A stretch of DNA of 64,000 bases, from assembly GCF_017086365.1 (NCBI RefSeq), contig NZ_CP070969.1:2666001-2730000 (forward strand). Direction: 5' to 3'. The position numbers and the translations under genes are program-made. Below, piece after piece: positions 1 to 9,590 of the stretch (the first letter of the stretch is position 1; each line of letters starts with the position of its first letter). Origin of the DNA: Paenibacillus tianjinensis (GTDB lineage: Bacteria > Bacillota > Bacilli > Paenibacillales > Paenibacillaceae). The notes beneath the pieces were generated by a model. The model did no database searches, was not told where the DNA came from, and saw only the letters and a program-made list of their open reading frames with translations.

Positions 1-850
1 TCAGCACAATCCTCTGGTTATATAATGCGCTGGCAACCGTAACCGAAATCTTAAGGGCCGAGACGGTTACGTTTCTGGCTCTGTCCACACCCCGGATCAG
101 CTCTTTGTTATTTCGGATGACGACCTCGATGGCCATGATTCCCTGCTGGTTGACGACCAGCATCTGCTGCAGATCCATCACCCGCTGGCGGAGCGGGAAA
201 AGAACCTCCTCTGTAATAAAGCGGATTTTGTCCTCGGACTCGCCGCGCACCTTGGCAGCCTCAATCTGCGTCTCAATTTCCTGATCCATCAGGAGTCCGA
301 GCTGAATTTCCTTTTGCAGCTTTTTAGTCAGTTCACGAAGGGTCTGCTGTTCAATTTCGAGTGTTGTATTATCATTTTTAAGAATGGTTTTGCCTTTATC
401 CAAAGATTGAATGATGTCAGAGATAACAGCGTCAGCTTTCTGGTATTTAGCGAAATAAGTGCGCAGCGGGTTAAAAAATTTGCCTAACAGCCCGCTTTTG
501 GCAAAGTCGACGGCACTCGGGTCTAAATCTTTCAGCTGCAGATGCAGCTCTGTTAAACCTTTAGCGACCTGGCCGCCTTCATCACCGGTTTTGGAGAGAT
601 TGCCCACGGACACCTGAAGGAGGGAGTTCTTCTCCGAGGAAGAGCGCATGGTGCCCATTCCGAAGCTGTCAATGGATTGCAATACTGCTTTACGTTTCTC
701 CAGGGACTCCAGATCTAACTCAAGGATGCTCGAAACATTGCTAATCGCAAGCTCTTTCAACACTGTAATCTCTTCAGGCTCGGGCTTTACCTCCTCGGCA
801 ATCGCAGACCTCAGCTTCTCAGCGTTTGGAATTTCCATCGTAAATGTCAT
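1..850 (-). CDS. telA: TelA/YaaN-family toxic anion resistance protein (3' end cut by window)
   Basis: The reading frame opens at ATG 850-848 behind a clear AGGAGG (857-862) and stays open to base 1, so the C-terminus lies outside the window. About 283 residues are visible. They are largely helical and charged, with the Lys-Leu-Gln-Lys and Arg-Val-Met-Asp-Leu-Gln-Gln-Met stretches and an Asn-Asn-Lys-Glu-Leu-Ile-Arg-Gly-Val-Asp-Arg-Ala segment typical of the TelA family (PF05816). Proteins of this family are linked to tellurite and other toxic-anion tolerance and to resistance to cell-wall-active agents; the mechanism is unsettled. It is the last visible gene of a tightly packed minus-strand operon (xpaC-like, VWA protein, telA), 23 bp after the VWA gene. 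XpaC/YaaN pairing is known from Bacillus, which supports the call. Confidence 0.85.
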   Translation of the reverse strand, partial: MTFTMEIPNAEKLRSAIAEEVKPEPEEITVLKELAISNVSSILELDLESLEKRKAVLQSIDSFGMGTMRSSSEKNSLLQVSVGNLSKTGDEGGQVAKGLTELHLQLKDLDPSAVDFAKSGLLGKFFNPLRTYFAKYQKADAVISDIIQSLDKGKTILKNDNTTLEIEQQTLRELTKKLQKEIQLGLLMDQEIETQIEAAKVRGESEDKIRFITEEVLFPLRQRVMDLQQMLVVNQQGIMAIEVVIRNNKELIRGVDRARNVTVSALKISVTVASALYNQRIVL

Positions 851-873
851 GACAGGCCTCCTAAGTAAGTATT

Positions 874-2562
874 TTACATTTGGACATTCAGCAGATTGCC
901 GATTTTGTAGACGACGTCATCTGTATCGGCATTGATATTAGCTGCTTCGTTGATGCTTGAAATGCTCTCCAGTGCTTTGATGTTGGCGTTATAGCCAATT
1001 GTATAAACCGGGATTTTGTAGGTTTCGATCAAGCCCCTAATATCATTGAGGGAATGACCCTCGTTGGTTTCTCCGTCACTGAGCAGGAAAATCACAGGTT
1101 TTACCCCGGTGTTCAGGGCGAGTTCATCCTGCAGCATTTTCATGGCCACCACCAAGCCGTCAAAAGTAGCCGTACCCCCTGTAGCCTGCAGGCTGTTAAC
1201 CGCACCGACAAACATCGATTGCTGGTTGGTATCGTATTTGGCGATGGGGAGGTTGATGGTTACGTCACTGGAGTACGAGACAAAGCCGATGCTGTTGTCT
1301 TTTCCCAGATTCTTCTGGCCTTTGAGCAGCGATTCCTTGAGACGGTTCAGCGGTTCACCGGCCATGCTGCCGGAGACGTCAGCCACGAATACCGCTGCGA
1401 CCTTAGTGCTGCCGTTTTTCTTTTCTTTCCACAGCTTCTGCGCAGAGGAGAGGAGATTACCGTCCAACGGTGGCAGTTCGGAGACGTAGTCATTCAGGCC
1501 GTTGAACCCTTTGGCCTCTGCTAACTTCTGATACTTATCCTGCGCGGTAAATTTAGCGAACTTTTGGATAATCTCCTTTTTGGCCTGCGGCAGATCCCCT
1601 AGAGCATAGAGCGGACTGTCATGCCGTACCCCAAACGGAGTGAAGACATAACCGCTTTTCAGGTCGGATGCATTGACAAAGGTCTGATATTCCAGGACAA
1701 ATGCATCCAGCATTCCCGACTTGGCTGCATCCCGCATCTGCAGGGTAGTGGAGGCGATAAACGGTACATTAGCCTGGAATTTCTCGAACCCCTGAACCGC
1801 TTCCTCACTCAGCAGATCCGAGCTGTCAAAAGTACTTAAAGCAGTTACCAGAAAATTAAGGCCGGTTGAACTGGCAAAAGGATCGGTATATCCCATGGCA
1901 AGCTCGTTAGCAGCAATCGCATCGGTAATCGTTTTGACGTTTATAGCGCCGTATTTCTCTACCAGCTCGTCATATTTTTTCTTTCCTGTTACTACACCTG
2001 CTACATTGCCGGCCAGCCGTTTGGACACGAGCTCGGTTTGGATTCCGCCGGCTTTTACCATCTCGCCCCATAACTCATTAGAAGGTGTAAAAGCATCCGG
2101 GACATACTTGCCGGATCTTATGTAATCAGCGGCCGTTCCGGAAGCAATGTTGCGGATTTTCACGGATACAGGTTTCCCGTCCACCATGATATTGGAAGCA
2201 TTGAACGCTGATGCCACTTCATTCAGCCATCCGTCATTCCCCGTACCGGATTTCTCTGTGGAGGAGAAGATCTCGACATAGCTGTCGGTTGTATTCTCTA
2301 CGGAGACCGGGAATTTGGAGATGTCAGGCAAAGAGTCTCCGACCTCCGCAGGGTCCAGATCTATTTGTCCTTTTATCTGCTGCGCCTGCGTCACCTTAAT
2401 CTCTTTGTAGAGCTTATTGAGCCTTTTATCAGCATCTTCGGCCGTTATCTCTGTCTTGGATTTGCCCAAATTCGAAGTTAGGGTTATCCCGAAATAGACT
2501 AGAACAAAGACAGCGGCTGCGATCAGCGCAAGGAACAAGACGGTTCTGCCTTTCCTGGCCAT
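874..2562 (-). CDS. Membrane-anchored extracellular binding-protein-like plus VWA domain protein
   Basis: 562 residues, start ATG 2562 with GGAGGAGG just upstream. Residues 7-28 form one hydrophobic segment (uncleaved anchor or signal peptide), so the rest probably lies outside the cell. Residues ~75-370 look like a periplasmic-binding-protein-type domain (pattern of solute-binding proteins: Val-Glu-Ile-Phe-Ser-Ser-Thr-Glu-Lys-Ser, and 'YTDPFASSTGLNF'). Residues ~390-560 are a von Willebrand factor A domain with a perfect MIDAS start Asp-Val-Ser-Gly-Ser at 395-399 and a later Ser-Asp-Gly-Glu. The domain should bind a divalent metal and a protein ligand. It lies between an XpaC-like gene and telA, which suggests a shared envelope-stress job; this is inference. 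The partner is unknown. Confidence 0.8.
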   Translation of the reverse strand: MARKGRTVLFLALIAAAVFVLVYFGITLTSNLGKSKTEITAEDADKRLNKLYKEIKVTQAQQIKGQIDLDPAEVGDSLPDISKFPVSVENTTDSYVEIFSSTEKSGTGNDGWLNEVASAFNASNIMVDGKPVSVKIRNIASGTAADYIRSGKYVPDAFTPSNELWGEMVKAGGIQTELVSKRLAGNVAGVVTGKKKYDELVEKYGAINVKTITDAIAANELAMGYTDPFASSTGLNFLVTALSTFDSSDLLSEEAVQGFEKFQANVPFIASTTLQMRDAAKSGMLDAFVLEYQTFVNASDLKSGYVFTPFGVRHDSPLYALGDLPQAKKEIIQKFAKFTAQDKYQKLAEAKGFNGLNDYVSELPPLDGNLLSSAQKLWKEKKNGSTKVAAVFVADVSGSMAGEPLNRLKESLLKGQKNLGKDNSIGFVSYSSDVTINLPIAKYDTNQQSMFVGAVNSLQATGGTATFDGLVVAMKMLQDELALNTGVKPVIFLLSDGETNEGHSLNDIRGLIETYKIPVYTIGYNANIKALESISSINEAANINADTDDVVYKIGNLLNVQM

Positions 2563-2578
2563 ATATATCCTCCTCCGG

Positions 2579-3322
2579 CTATTGATATAGTTTCGTCTGA
2601 TTGATTAAGGCGCTTAGCTCCTGCATACAGGGCATTTCTTCGATCCTTTCGTAACTCATGCTGTCCAGCTCCGAAATTTCCAGCAGCAGCTGATCCAGCT
2701 TGAGCAGAATTTTCTCATTTGCGCCCAGGTAGCCTTTTAATGAGGTGAAAAAGTCGTTATAAAGAGCCGTTTTCTGTTGGATCAGTTTCTCGGAGAATGG
2801 AGGAGGTTTGCGGGTATTGGCAAAAAGGGAAAACTCAGAGGCGTCGAACAAACTCAGCTTGTTAAGTATTCCCCTGACATTCAGATACAGCAGCTTTTCT
2901 ACTTCGGCTATCACAGAACTGAACTTCCTGTAGCTTAATTCCAGCGGATCAAAACGCTCACTCAGTACACGGGTTAAGGTAATTCTCTTCTTCTCCATCC
3001 GCTCCAGCTGATCCAAGGCGAGAAGGACATCATTTTTCAGCACCTTCACATTCTTGTATTGTTGAAGCAGGGCAGCGTAATCATCAGGTGAAGTTAACGG
3101 GCGGGCAGATTTAGAGGCCGGAGCTTTGAAAAGTAAAGTATAACTTCCGTAGAGCACAACAAGCAGACTGATGAACAATAACGTTACTCCTGAAGCTGTT
3201 TCCTGTGCGCGTTCACCACCGATTTCCACGTCCAGCAGACCAGGAGATAAAACAGCAATATTAAGAATGACAATACCGGCAATAACGGCAAGCAGCTTAA
3301 CGGATCCGGATCTGTTCAGCAT
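2579..3322 (-). CDS. XpaC-like (halogenated indolyl phosphate hydrolysis family) membrane protein
   Basis: 247 residues from ATG 3322, preceded by GGGGAGGTG. Two hydrophobic segments at about residues 8-30 and 46-66 are followed by a long, charged helical domain with coiled-coil character (repeated Leu/Glu/Lys heptads around residues 80-240). That layout and the operon position before a VWA protein and telA match the XpaC family (PF10112), named after 5-bromo-4-chloroindolyl phosphate hydrolysis, although real hydrolase activity is doubtful. First gene of the three-gene operon, 16 bp from the next start. An alternative is simply an uncharacterised membrane coiled-coil protein. Confidence 0.6.
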   Translation of the reverse strand: MLNRSGSVKLLAVIAGIVILNIAVLSPGLLDVEIGGERAQETASGVTLLFISLLVVLYGSYTLLFKAPASKSARPLTSPDDYAALLQQYKNVKVLKNDVLLALDQLERMEKKRITLTRVLSERFDPLELSYRKFSSVIAEVEKLLYLNVRGILNKLSLFDASEFSLFANTRKPPPFSEKLIQQKTALYNDFFTSLKGYLGANEKILLKLDQLLLEISELDSMSYERIEEMPCMQELSALINQTKLYQ

Positions 3323-3590
3323 TTACACCTCCCCTTAAGAGTATATTTCGTTAGCTTCTCATGATTCATTTATCAGAGAATAAGGGTTCTGGATCCAAAA
3401 TATACATAAGATTTCCTGAAAAACAGGGTGAATGCGCAGATATATTTCTATTTATGTTGAGACAAGAATGAAGTTTCGCAGATATCCCTGGATAGACTGA
3501 AAAAGGCGCAAAAAAAGGATCATAGCAGATTGCATGAAGCAAGTCTGGCTTGATCTTTATTGAAAAACTTCAGGAAGAGGCGGAAAAATG

Positions 3591-3618
3591 TTTACATTTC
3601 ATGTAATGTATATATACT
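3591..3618 (+). promoter_or_regulatory. Putative sigma-A promoter of ddh
   Basis: TTTACA (3591-3596) and TATACT (3613-3618) are separated by 16 bp, about 50 bp before the ddh start. The 349-bp gap 3323-3671 between the divergent operons otherwise holds only AT-rich sequence with no recognisable gene or riboswitch. Confidence 0.6.
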
Positions 3619-3671
3619 TGTAATTTAAAGGAATAAAAATCATCCGGAAGATTCCGGCAGGGAGGAACATC

Positions 3672-4655
3672 ATGAACAGACGTATTAGAGTAGGGATTGC
3701 AGGCTACGGCAACTTAGGAAGAGGAGTACAGCTGGCAATTAACCAGAACCCCGATATGGAGCTGGTTGCGATCTTTACGCGCAGAAACCCGGAAGAACTG
3801 GCGAAGGAAACGGGAGCAACAGTGGAGCGCCTCGATAATGCCGGGGAGTACATAAACCGGATTGATGTGATGATTCTGTGCGGAGGATCGGCGACGGATC
3901 TGCCGGACCAGACACCTCAGCTGGTGAAATTATTCAATACGGTGGACAGCTTCGACACACATGCCAAAATTCCGGAATTTTATGAAAAAGTGAATGCTGC
4001 CGCTGTAGAGGGCGGGAAGGTAGGGATCATCTCTACCGGCTGGGACCCGGGCTTGTTCTCCATGAACCGGCTGCTGATGCAGGCTGTGCTGCCTCAAGGG
4101 AAAGAGTATACGTTCTGGGGAACCGGAGTCAGCCAAGGCCACTCTGATGCGATCCGCCGGGTTCCCGGTGTTAAGGCTGGGGTTCAATATACAGTGCCGG
4201 TGCAGGAAGTGATTGAACGTATCCGCTCCGGTGAAACTCCGGAGCTGCCGACGCGCGAGAAACACCGCCGCAACTGCTTCATCGTAGCCGAGGAGGGGGC
4301 GGATCAGGAAGCTATCCGCAATACGATCACCCATATGCCGGATTACTTTGCCGATTACGATACGACGGTGACATTCATTACGGAAGAGGAGCTTGCCAGG
4401 GACCATTCCGGAATGCCGCACGGCGGATTCGTCATCCGCAGCGGAGTTACCGGCAACGGAAGCAAGCAGATCGCAGAGTTCGGGCTGAAGCTGGACAGCA
4501 ACCCTGAATTCACGGCCAGCGTGCTGATCGCTTATGCCAGGGCGGCCTCGCGCCTCAGCGCAGAAGGGGCGGCAGGAGCCAAGACGGTGTTTGATATTCC
4601 GTTTGGCTACCTCTCGCCTAAGTCACCGGAAGAGCTTCGCCGTGAACTGCTGTAG
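3672..4655 (+). CDS. ddh: meso-Diaminopimelate dehydrogenase
   Basis: 327 residues, the family's usual length. ATG 3672 has AGGGAGGA 8 bp upstream. The N-terminal NADP-binding Rossmann motif reads Gly-Tyr-Gly-Asn-Leu-Gly-Arg (11-17). The substrate-site segments Gly-Gly-Ser-Ala-Thr-Asp, Ser-Phe-Asp-Thr-His, Gly-Trp-Asp-Pro-Gly and Gln-Gly-His-Ser-Asp-Ala are all present. The enzyme reductively aminates tetrahydrodipicolinate to meso-DAP in one step, giving lysine and peptidoglycan cross-linking precursor. It is monocistronic: own promoter upstream, strong hairpin terminator downstream shared with the convergent gdhA. Proximity to glutamate dehydrogenase groups two ammonia-assimilating dehydrogenases. 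Confidence 0.95.
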   Translation: MNRRIRVGIAGYGNLGRGVQLAINQNPDMELVAIFTRRNPEELAKETGATVERLDNAGEYINRIDVMILCGGSATDLPDQTPQLVKLFNTVDSFDTHAKIPEFYEKVNAAAVEGGKVGIISTGWDPGLFSMNRLLMQAVLPQGKEYTFWGTGVSQGHSDAIRRVPGVKAGVQYTVPVQEVIERIRSGETPELPTREKHRRNCFIVAEEGADQEAIRNTITHMPDYFADYDTTVTFITEEELARDHSGMPHGGFVIRSGVTGNGSKQIAEFGLKLDSNPEFTASVLIAYARAASRLSAEGAAGAKTVFDIPFGYLSPKSPEELRRELL

Positions 4656-4685
4656 GAATGGACTTCACAGGTAGGTGTTAGATAA

Positions 4686-4723
4686 AGAAGACGCGCCGCT
4701 GGTTTATTAGCGGCGCGTCTTCT
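4686..4723. terminator. Bidirectional terminator between ddh and gdhA
   Basis: Perfect 15-bp inverted repeat (4686-4700 with 4709-4723) around an 8-nt loop, GC-rich at the top. It is flanked by T-rich tracts and lies between two convergent genes. Confidence 0.8.
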
Positions 4724-4768
4724 TGTGCTTATATTCAAAAAGGATGAACCTTCTCTTAATCGGAGGTC

Positions 4769-6250
<1,482 letters not shown>

Positions 6251-6317
6251 TCAATTAATTCTATAAAACTAACAGATAGTGTTATATTTATGCAAATGGA
6301 CAACCCTGGGCTGCATG

Positions 6318-6360
6318 ATAAAAAGGCAAACGCAGCCCCATTAGGAACTTCGTTTGCCTA
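6318..6360 (-). terminator. Intrinsic terminator of ywlC
   Basis: On the minus strand, 10-bp arms (6351-6360 with 6323-6332) are followed by TTTTTATC. It lies 22 bp after the ywlC stop. Confidence 0.75.
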
Positions 6361-6382
6361 TATGTTGTGCAGAGCGCCGTAT

Positions 6383-7579
6383 TTAATCCGTGCTGATGAC
6401 CGAACCGCCGGCTGCCTTAAGCAGCCTGTTCATGATAGCGGCACCTAGACCCGATTCGGGGCAAGCTTCGGCCAGGATATAGGTCGCCCCGGCGTCATCA
6501 AAGCGCCGCAGTGCACCATAAAGGGCGCGTGCACCTTCCTCCAGGGCGTTGAGCGAGCCCAGTGAAACCATGCAGCCGGCGGCAGCGGTAGGATACAAGG
6601 CCAGGTGCTCCTCGAAGAGCAGCAGGCCGGTCTTCTCGCCGCGGGTCTGCGCTGCCTGCAGCAGGGCCGCGGCTTGGTCTGCCACACGCTCCTGCGATGA
6701 CCCGCTCACGATGGTGAGCGAGCCTTGCGGCGCGTAGTGGGTGTACTTCATGCCCGGCGCACGCGGTGCCGGGCTGTTGCCAGCGGCCACCTCCGGTCCG
6801 CCGGCTGCTTCTCCGCCAGCCGGGCTGACGGTCCCGGATGGCGGAGCAACTACAACACCGGGCACAGCCGCCAGCTGCTCGGCTGTGATCCCGCCCGGGC
6901 GGAGGATGGCGACTCTCCCGTCAGGCTGCACCTGCACGACGGTCGATTCCAATCCGACGCCGGTTGGCCCGTCATCGAGAACCCCGCCGATATAACCGGC
7001 GAGGTCTTCGCGGACATGGGCGGCCGTTGTCGGACTCGGCCGTCCCGAACGGTTGGCGCTGGGTGCCGCTACGGGGCAGGCAGCCGCGCTCAGCAGGGCA
7101 AGCGCCGTAGGATGAGCCGGCATCCGCACGGCGACTGTATCAAGCCCCGCTGTTACGCGTTCGGATAGTACGCCGGCGCGTACAGGCAGTACCAATGACA
7201 GCGGGCCTGGCCAAAAAGCATCCATCAAGGCTTCTGCAGCTGGACTTACGCCGGTAACAAATTCAACCAACTGCTCGCGGTCCGCAAGATGTACAATCAA
7301 CGGATTGTCAGCGGGACGTCCTTTGGCAGCGAATACCGCTTCAACAGCTGAGGTATTACGGGCATCGGCCCCCAGGCCATATACTGTTTCTGTCGGAAAC
7401 GCTACCGTACCTCCGCCGGCTAATATTGCTGCAGCTTCCGCAATGGATTGTTTATCCTCAGCAGAATACTGCCGCTCCGCACCAGGTTCACCGGCAGAAC
7501 TGAGCAGCCAGTATTGAGTATCACTGTATTGTCCTGTCTTCCTCTGAACAGCAAAGGAAAAGTTGTCAGGCTTCATCAT
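6383..7579 (-). CDS. ywlC: L-threonylcarbamoyladenylate synthase (Sua5/YwlC type)
   Basis: About 398 residues. The start is uncertain: two adjacent ATGs (7579, 7576) and an upstream TTG (7600) all lack a good ribosome binding site. The YrdC-type domain (about residues 45-235) carries Phe-Pro-Thr-Glu-Thr-Val-Tyr-Gly-Leu, Lys-Gly-Arg-Pro-Ala-Asp-Asn-Pro-Leu and Ser-Ala-Asn-Arg-Ser-Gly. The C-terminal Sua5 domain begins near Pro-Gly-Met-Lys-Tyr-Thr-His-Tyr-Ala-Pro. The enzyme makes threonylcarbamoyl-AMP from threonine, bicarbonate and ATP for t6A in ANN-decoding tRNAs. A proline/glycine/alanine-rich linker joining the domains is longer than usual. Own terminator; no operon partner. Confidence 0.92.
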   Translation of the reverse strand: MMKPDNFSFAVQRKTGQYSDTQYWLLSSAGEPGAERQYSAEDKQSIAEAAAILAGGGTVAFPTETVYGLGADARNTSAVEAVFAAKGRPADNPLIVHLADREQLVEFVTGVSPAAEALMDAFWPGPLSLVLPVRAGVLSERVTAGLDTVAVRMPAHPTALALLSAAACPVAAPSANRSGRPSPTTAAHVREDLAGYIGGVLDDGPTGVGLESTVVQVQPDGRVAILRPGGITAEQLAAVPGVVVAPPSGTVSPAGGEAAGGPEVAAGNSPAPRAPGMKYTHYAPQGSLTIVSGSSQERVADQAAALLQAAQTRGEKTGLLLFEEHLALYPTAAAGCMVSLGSLNALEEGARALYGALRRFDDAGATYILAEACPESGLGAAIMNRLLKAAGGSVISTD

Positions 7580-7848
7580 TACATCACTAACTTTCTTCAA
7601 GAGTTTCTGCGCACATGCGTACTGAATCCCGGATTCAGTTTATCCTGTAAATAGTAACATATCTAATTTTCAAATTGAACCCGAAAGACTACAGAATGGG
7701 AGATGCTGGCCCTCGGATCAGTTTGAACAGATGAAACTCCATCCGCTAAAGGTTTATATGGCTGGGCATAATTGGTAGAATAATGTAGACTCATTTCAAA
7801 ATGGAGGCTATTGTTACAGTCATTTTCAATATACAAGGAGGAGATCTT

Positions 7849-9330
7849 GTGAATACTCGTAAAGGAATTATACAGTTCTTGATAATGATGCTCCTGGCCG
7901 CGGCAATTGTTCCGTCAGGGGGTAGAGAGGTAAGCGCGGCGGCGGCTGCACATCCGGTAAGTGTATCTGGCGGTTATGCGCACGGGCTTGCTGCCTGGAG
8001 TGACGGTACGGTAACCGGCTGGGGCTATAACAAATATGGCCAGGTTGGCGATGGAACCAATATTGATCAATTCATTCCGAAAAGAATTGCCGGTTTGGCA
8101 GATATTGTTCAAGTGGCTGCAGGAAATAATGTTTCTTTTGCGTTGAATGCTGCCGGAGAAGTGTGGGGCTGGGGTCAAACCTACGGTTCATATATCAGCG
8201 ATGACCCTGCTTTGCCTTACCAGAAAAGAGGAGGCCCGGCTAAGCTGGTAGGACTCCACAATGTCTCCTTCATCACTACAGACGGTTCAGCGGGGATAGC
8301 AGTCATGAAAAACGGCACGGCAACATTATGGTACCCGTCCTATGATGAGAACGATAATATGCGTATGAAGGTCCGCTACCTGCCGCTGCCGGGAATTACC
8401 GGAATCCGCTCAGTTGTGATCGCCGGCAATGACGCGCTATTCCTTAAGGGTGATGGCAGTGTGCAGCAATTGAGCATTTATAACAGTATTATGGGAAGAA
8501 TCCGCTGGGCAAGTGATCCGGTTACCGTGAACACGCTTGCCGCATCAGGGATTAAGCAAATGGCCTCATCCGGGGATAACGCCTTTCTGCTGCGTGCGGA
8601 TGGACAAGCCCTGCGCTGGAACAAGACGCTGAAAGCACCGTCCGAAATAGCAGGCCTTAGCAGTGTCTATAAACTTCAGACTGGCTACAATAAGCTGTAT
8701 GTACTGAAGACTAACGGAACACTCTGGCAATGGAATTATAACTCCGGACCCCTTAATCAGCCGTTTCAAGTCAAAGGTGCAGAGCGAATCACCGATTTAT
8801 GGGGCAGCACGGGCAGCTTCGGATTTGCACAGGATAAGAAAGGCACGTTATTGGGCTGGGGGGAAGGATTTTATGGCGGATTAGCCACAGGCAGCGGGAC
8901 GGTTACGAATGACGATACAATTGCTGTTGCTCCGGTTCAAACTCCGCTGGCCTTTCTGCTGAACGGAGAGACCGTTGATTTTTATGGAACGACAGGCGTT
9001 ATCAACGGGAAACTGTATGTTCCTTACAGCAGTGTATTCAAGGCGCTTGGTGTAAAGGTGAATATGACTCAGTCTAATCCCGATCCGAAGTTCAATAATT
9101 ACCGTTTTAGGGTCTGGTCATTCGCATATGGCGGCACAGTTATTCATATTAAAGCCAGTGATCCGGAACAGCTGTTCATTAACGGGAAGAAGACTGAGCG
9201 TACAATTTCGCTAAAAGCCTTATCCGATGCTACCCAGTTTCCGCTGCAGGATCTCTGTGAGCTGCTGGGAATCAGTCTGAAGTGGAACAAAGTCTCCGGT
9301 GAGGTTTCGCTTGGGGATAGCGGTGAATAG
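7849..9330 (+). CDS. Secreted RCC1-repeat protein with C-terminal copper-amine-oxidase-N-like domain
   Basis: GTG 7849 is chosen because AAGGAGGAG lies 6 bp before it. The product has 493 residues with a signal peptide (about 1-30, ending near Val-Ser-Ala-Ala-Ala). The first ~350 residues carry degenerate RCC1/BNR-type propeller repeats: Gly-Gly-Tyr-Ala-His-Gly-Leu, Val-Thr-Gly-Trp-Gly-Tyr-Asn, Gly-Glu-Val-Trp-Gly-Trp-Gly, Leu-Leu-Gly-Trp-Gly-Glu. The last ~130 residues resemble the PF07833 domain (Leu-Asn-Gly-Glu ... Leu-Tyr-Val-Pro-Tyr-Ser-Ser-Val-Phe-Lys-Ala-Leu-Gly), common in Paenibacillus exported proteins. Likely an extracellular or wall-associated protein of unknown function. Single gene with no visible operon partner. 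Confidence 0.8.
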   Translation: MNTRKGIIQFLIMMLLAAAIVPSGGREVSAAAAAHPVSVSGGYAHGLAAWSDGTVTGWGYNKYGQVGDGTNIDQFIPKRIAGLADIVQVAAGNNVSFALNAAGEVWGWGQTYGSYISDDPALPYQKRGGPAKLVGLHNVSFITTDGSAGIAVMKNGTATLWYPSYDENDNMRMKVRYLPLPGITGIRSVVIAGNDALFLKGDGSVQQLSIYNSIMGRIRWASDPVTVNTLAASGIKQMASSGDNAFLLRADGQALRWNKTLKAPSEIAGLSSVYKLQTGYNKLYVLKTNGTLWQWNYNSGPLNQPFQVKGAERITDLWGSTGSFGFAQDKKGTLLGWGEGFYGGLATGSGTVTNDDTIAVAPVQTPLAFLLNGETVDFYGTTGVINGKLYVPYSSVFKALGVKVNMTQSNPDPKFNNYRFRVWSFAYGGTVIHIKASDPEQLFINGKKTERTISLKALSDATQFPLQDLCELLGISLKWNKVSGEVSLGDSGE

Positions 9331-9361
9331 GAGATAAACCACAAATTTAAACAATTAAAGG

Positions 9362-9390
9362 TTGACACCATCTTACTTGCCGTGTAACAT
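9362..9390 (+). promoter_or_regulatory. Sigma-A promoter driving the riboswitch-transporter transcript
   Basis: A perfect -35 TTGACA (9362-9367), a 17-bp spacer and TAACAT (9385-9390) place a transcript start near 9397, about 25 nt before the aptamer. Confidence 0.7.
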
Positions 9391-9420
9391 ATGAAAAGTC
9401 GTCATGCTGATAATTATAAA

Positions 9421-9505
9421 AGTTCTCGTATAACCTCGCAGCCGTTCAGGCATTTATAGGGCGAGGGTTTCTACAGGAAGCCTATTCTTCCTAACTACGA
9501 TGATA
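9421..9505 (+). ncRNA. Purine-class (guanine-type) riboswitch aptamer with enlarged L2
   Basis: The three-way junction can be read directly. P1 pairs TCGTA 9426-9430 with TACGA 9496-9500. J1/2 is TAA. P2 pairs CCTCGC 9434-9439 with GCGAGG 9461-9466. J2/3 carries the invariant TTTCTAC (9468-9474). P3 pairs AGGAAG 9475-9480 with CTTCCT 9487-9492. J3/1 is A-A-C followed by the U of the A-U pair closing P1. The C at 9495 sits where guanine riboswitches have their specificity C (xpt C74); adenine switches have U. L3 CCTAT (9481-9485) is perfectly complementary to ATAGG (9456-9460) in L2, the expected kissing contact. L2 is 21 nt instead of about 7, with an extra GCC/GGC mini-hairpin (9441-9451). 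P1 is short. The ligand is inferred, not shown. Confidence 0.85.
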
Positions 9506-9547
9506 AAGACCATGCTTATGGTGTTTATCCCGGAGTTAGGATTTTTT
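9489..9547 (+). terminator. Riboswitch expression platform: intrinsic terminator overlapping P3 and P1
   Basis: TCCTAACT (9489-9496) pairs with AGTTAGGA (9534-9541). Inside it GATAAAGACCAT (9502-9513) pairs with 9518-9529 with one mismatch. Six T follow (9542-9547). The 5' arm consumes the 3' strand of P3, J3/1 and the 3' strand of P1, so aptamer folding and terminator formation exclude each other. That predicts read-through when ligand is bound (ON switch). Confidence 0.8.
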
Positions 9548-9590
9548 GCGTGTAACGGCCGATACAGAAGTTTCAGGAGGCATAATAGAT

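Noticed and set aside
3323..3671. Lysine riboswitch upstream of ddh
   Set aside because: The conserved L-box segments are not found, and the likely promoter lies only about 50 bp before the gene, leaving no room.
7801..7848. Upstream ATG of the RCC1-protein frame
   Set aside because: It has no ribosome binding site, whereas AAGGAGGAG stands right before GTG 7849, which also starts a clean signal peptide.
9421..9505. Adenine or 2'-deoxyguanosine-I riboswitch
   Set aside because: The specificity base in J3/1 is C, not U (adenine), and J2/3 keeps U at position 51, unlike the Mesoplasma 2'-dG type.
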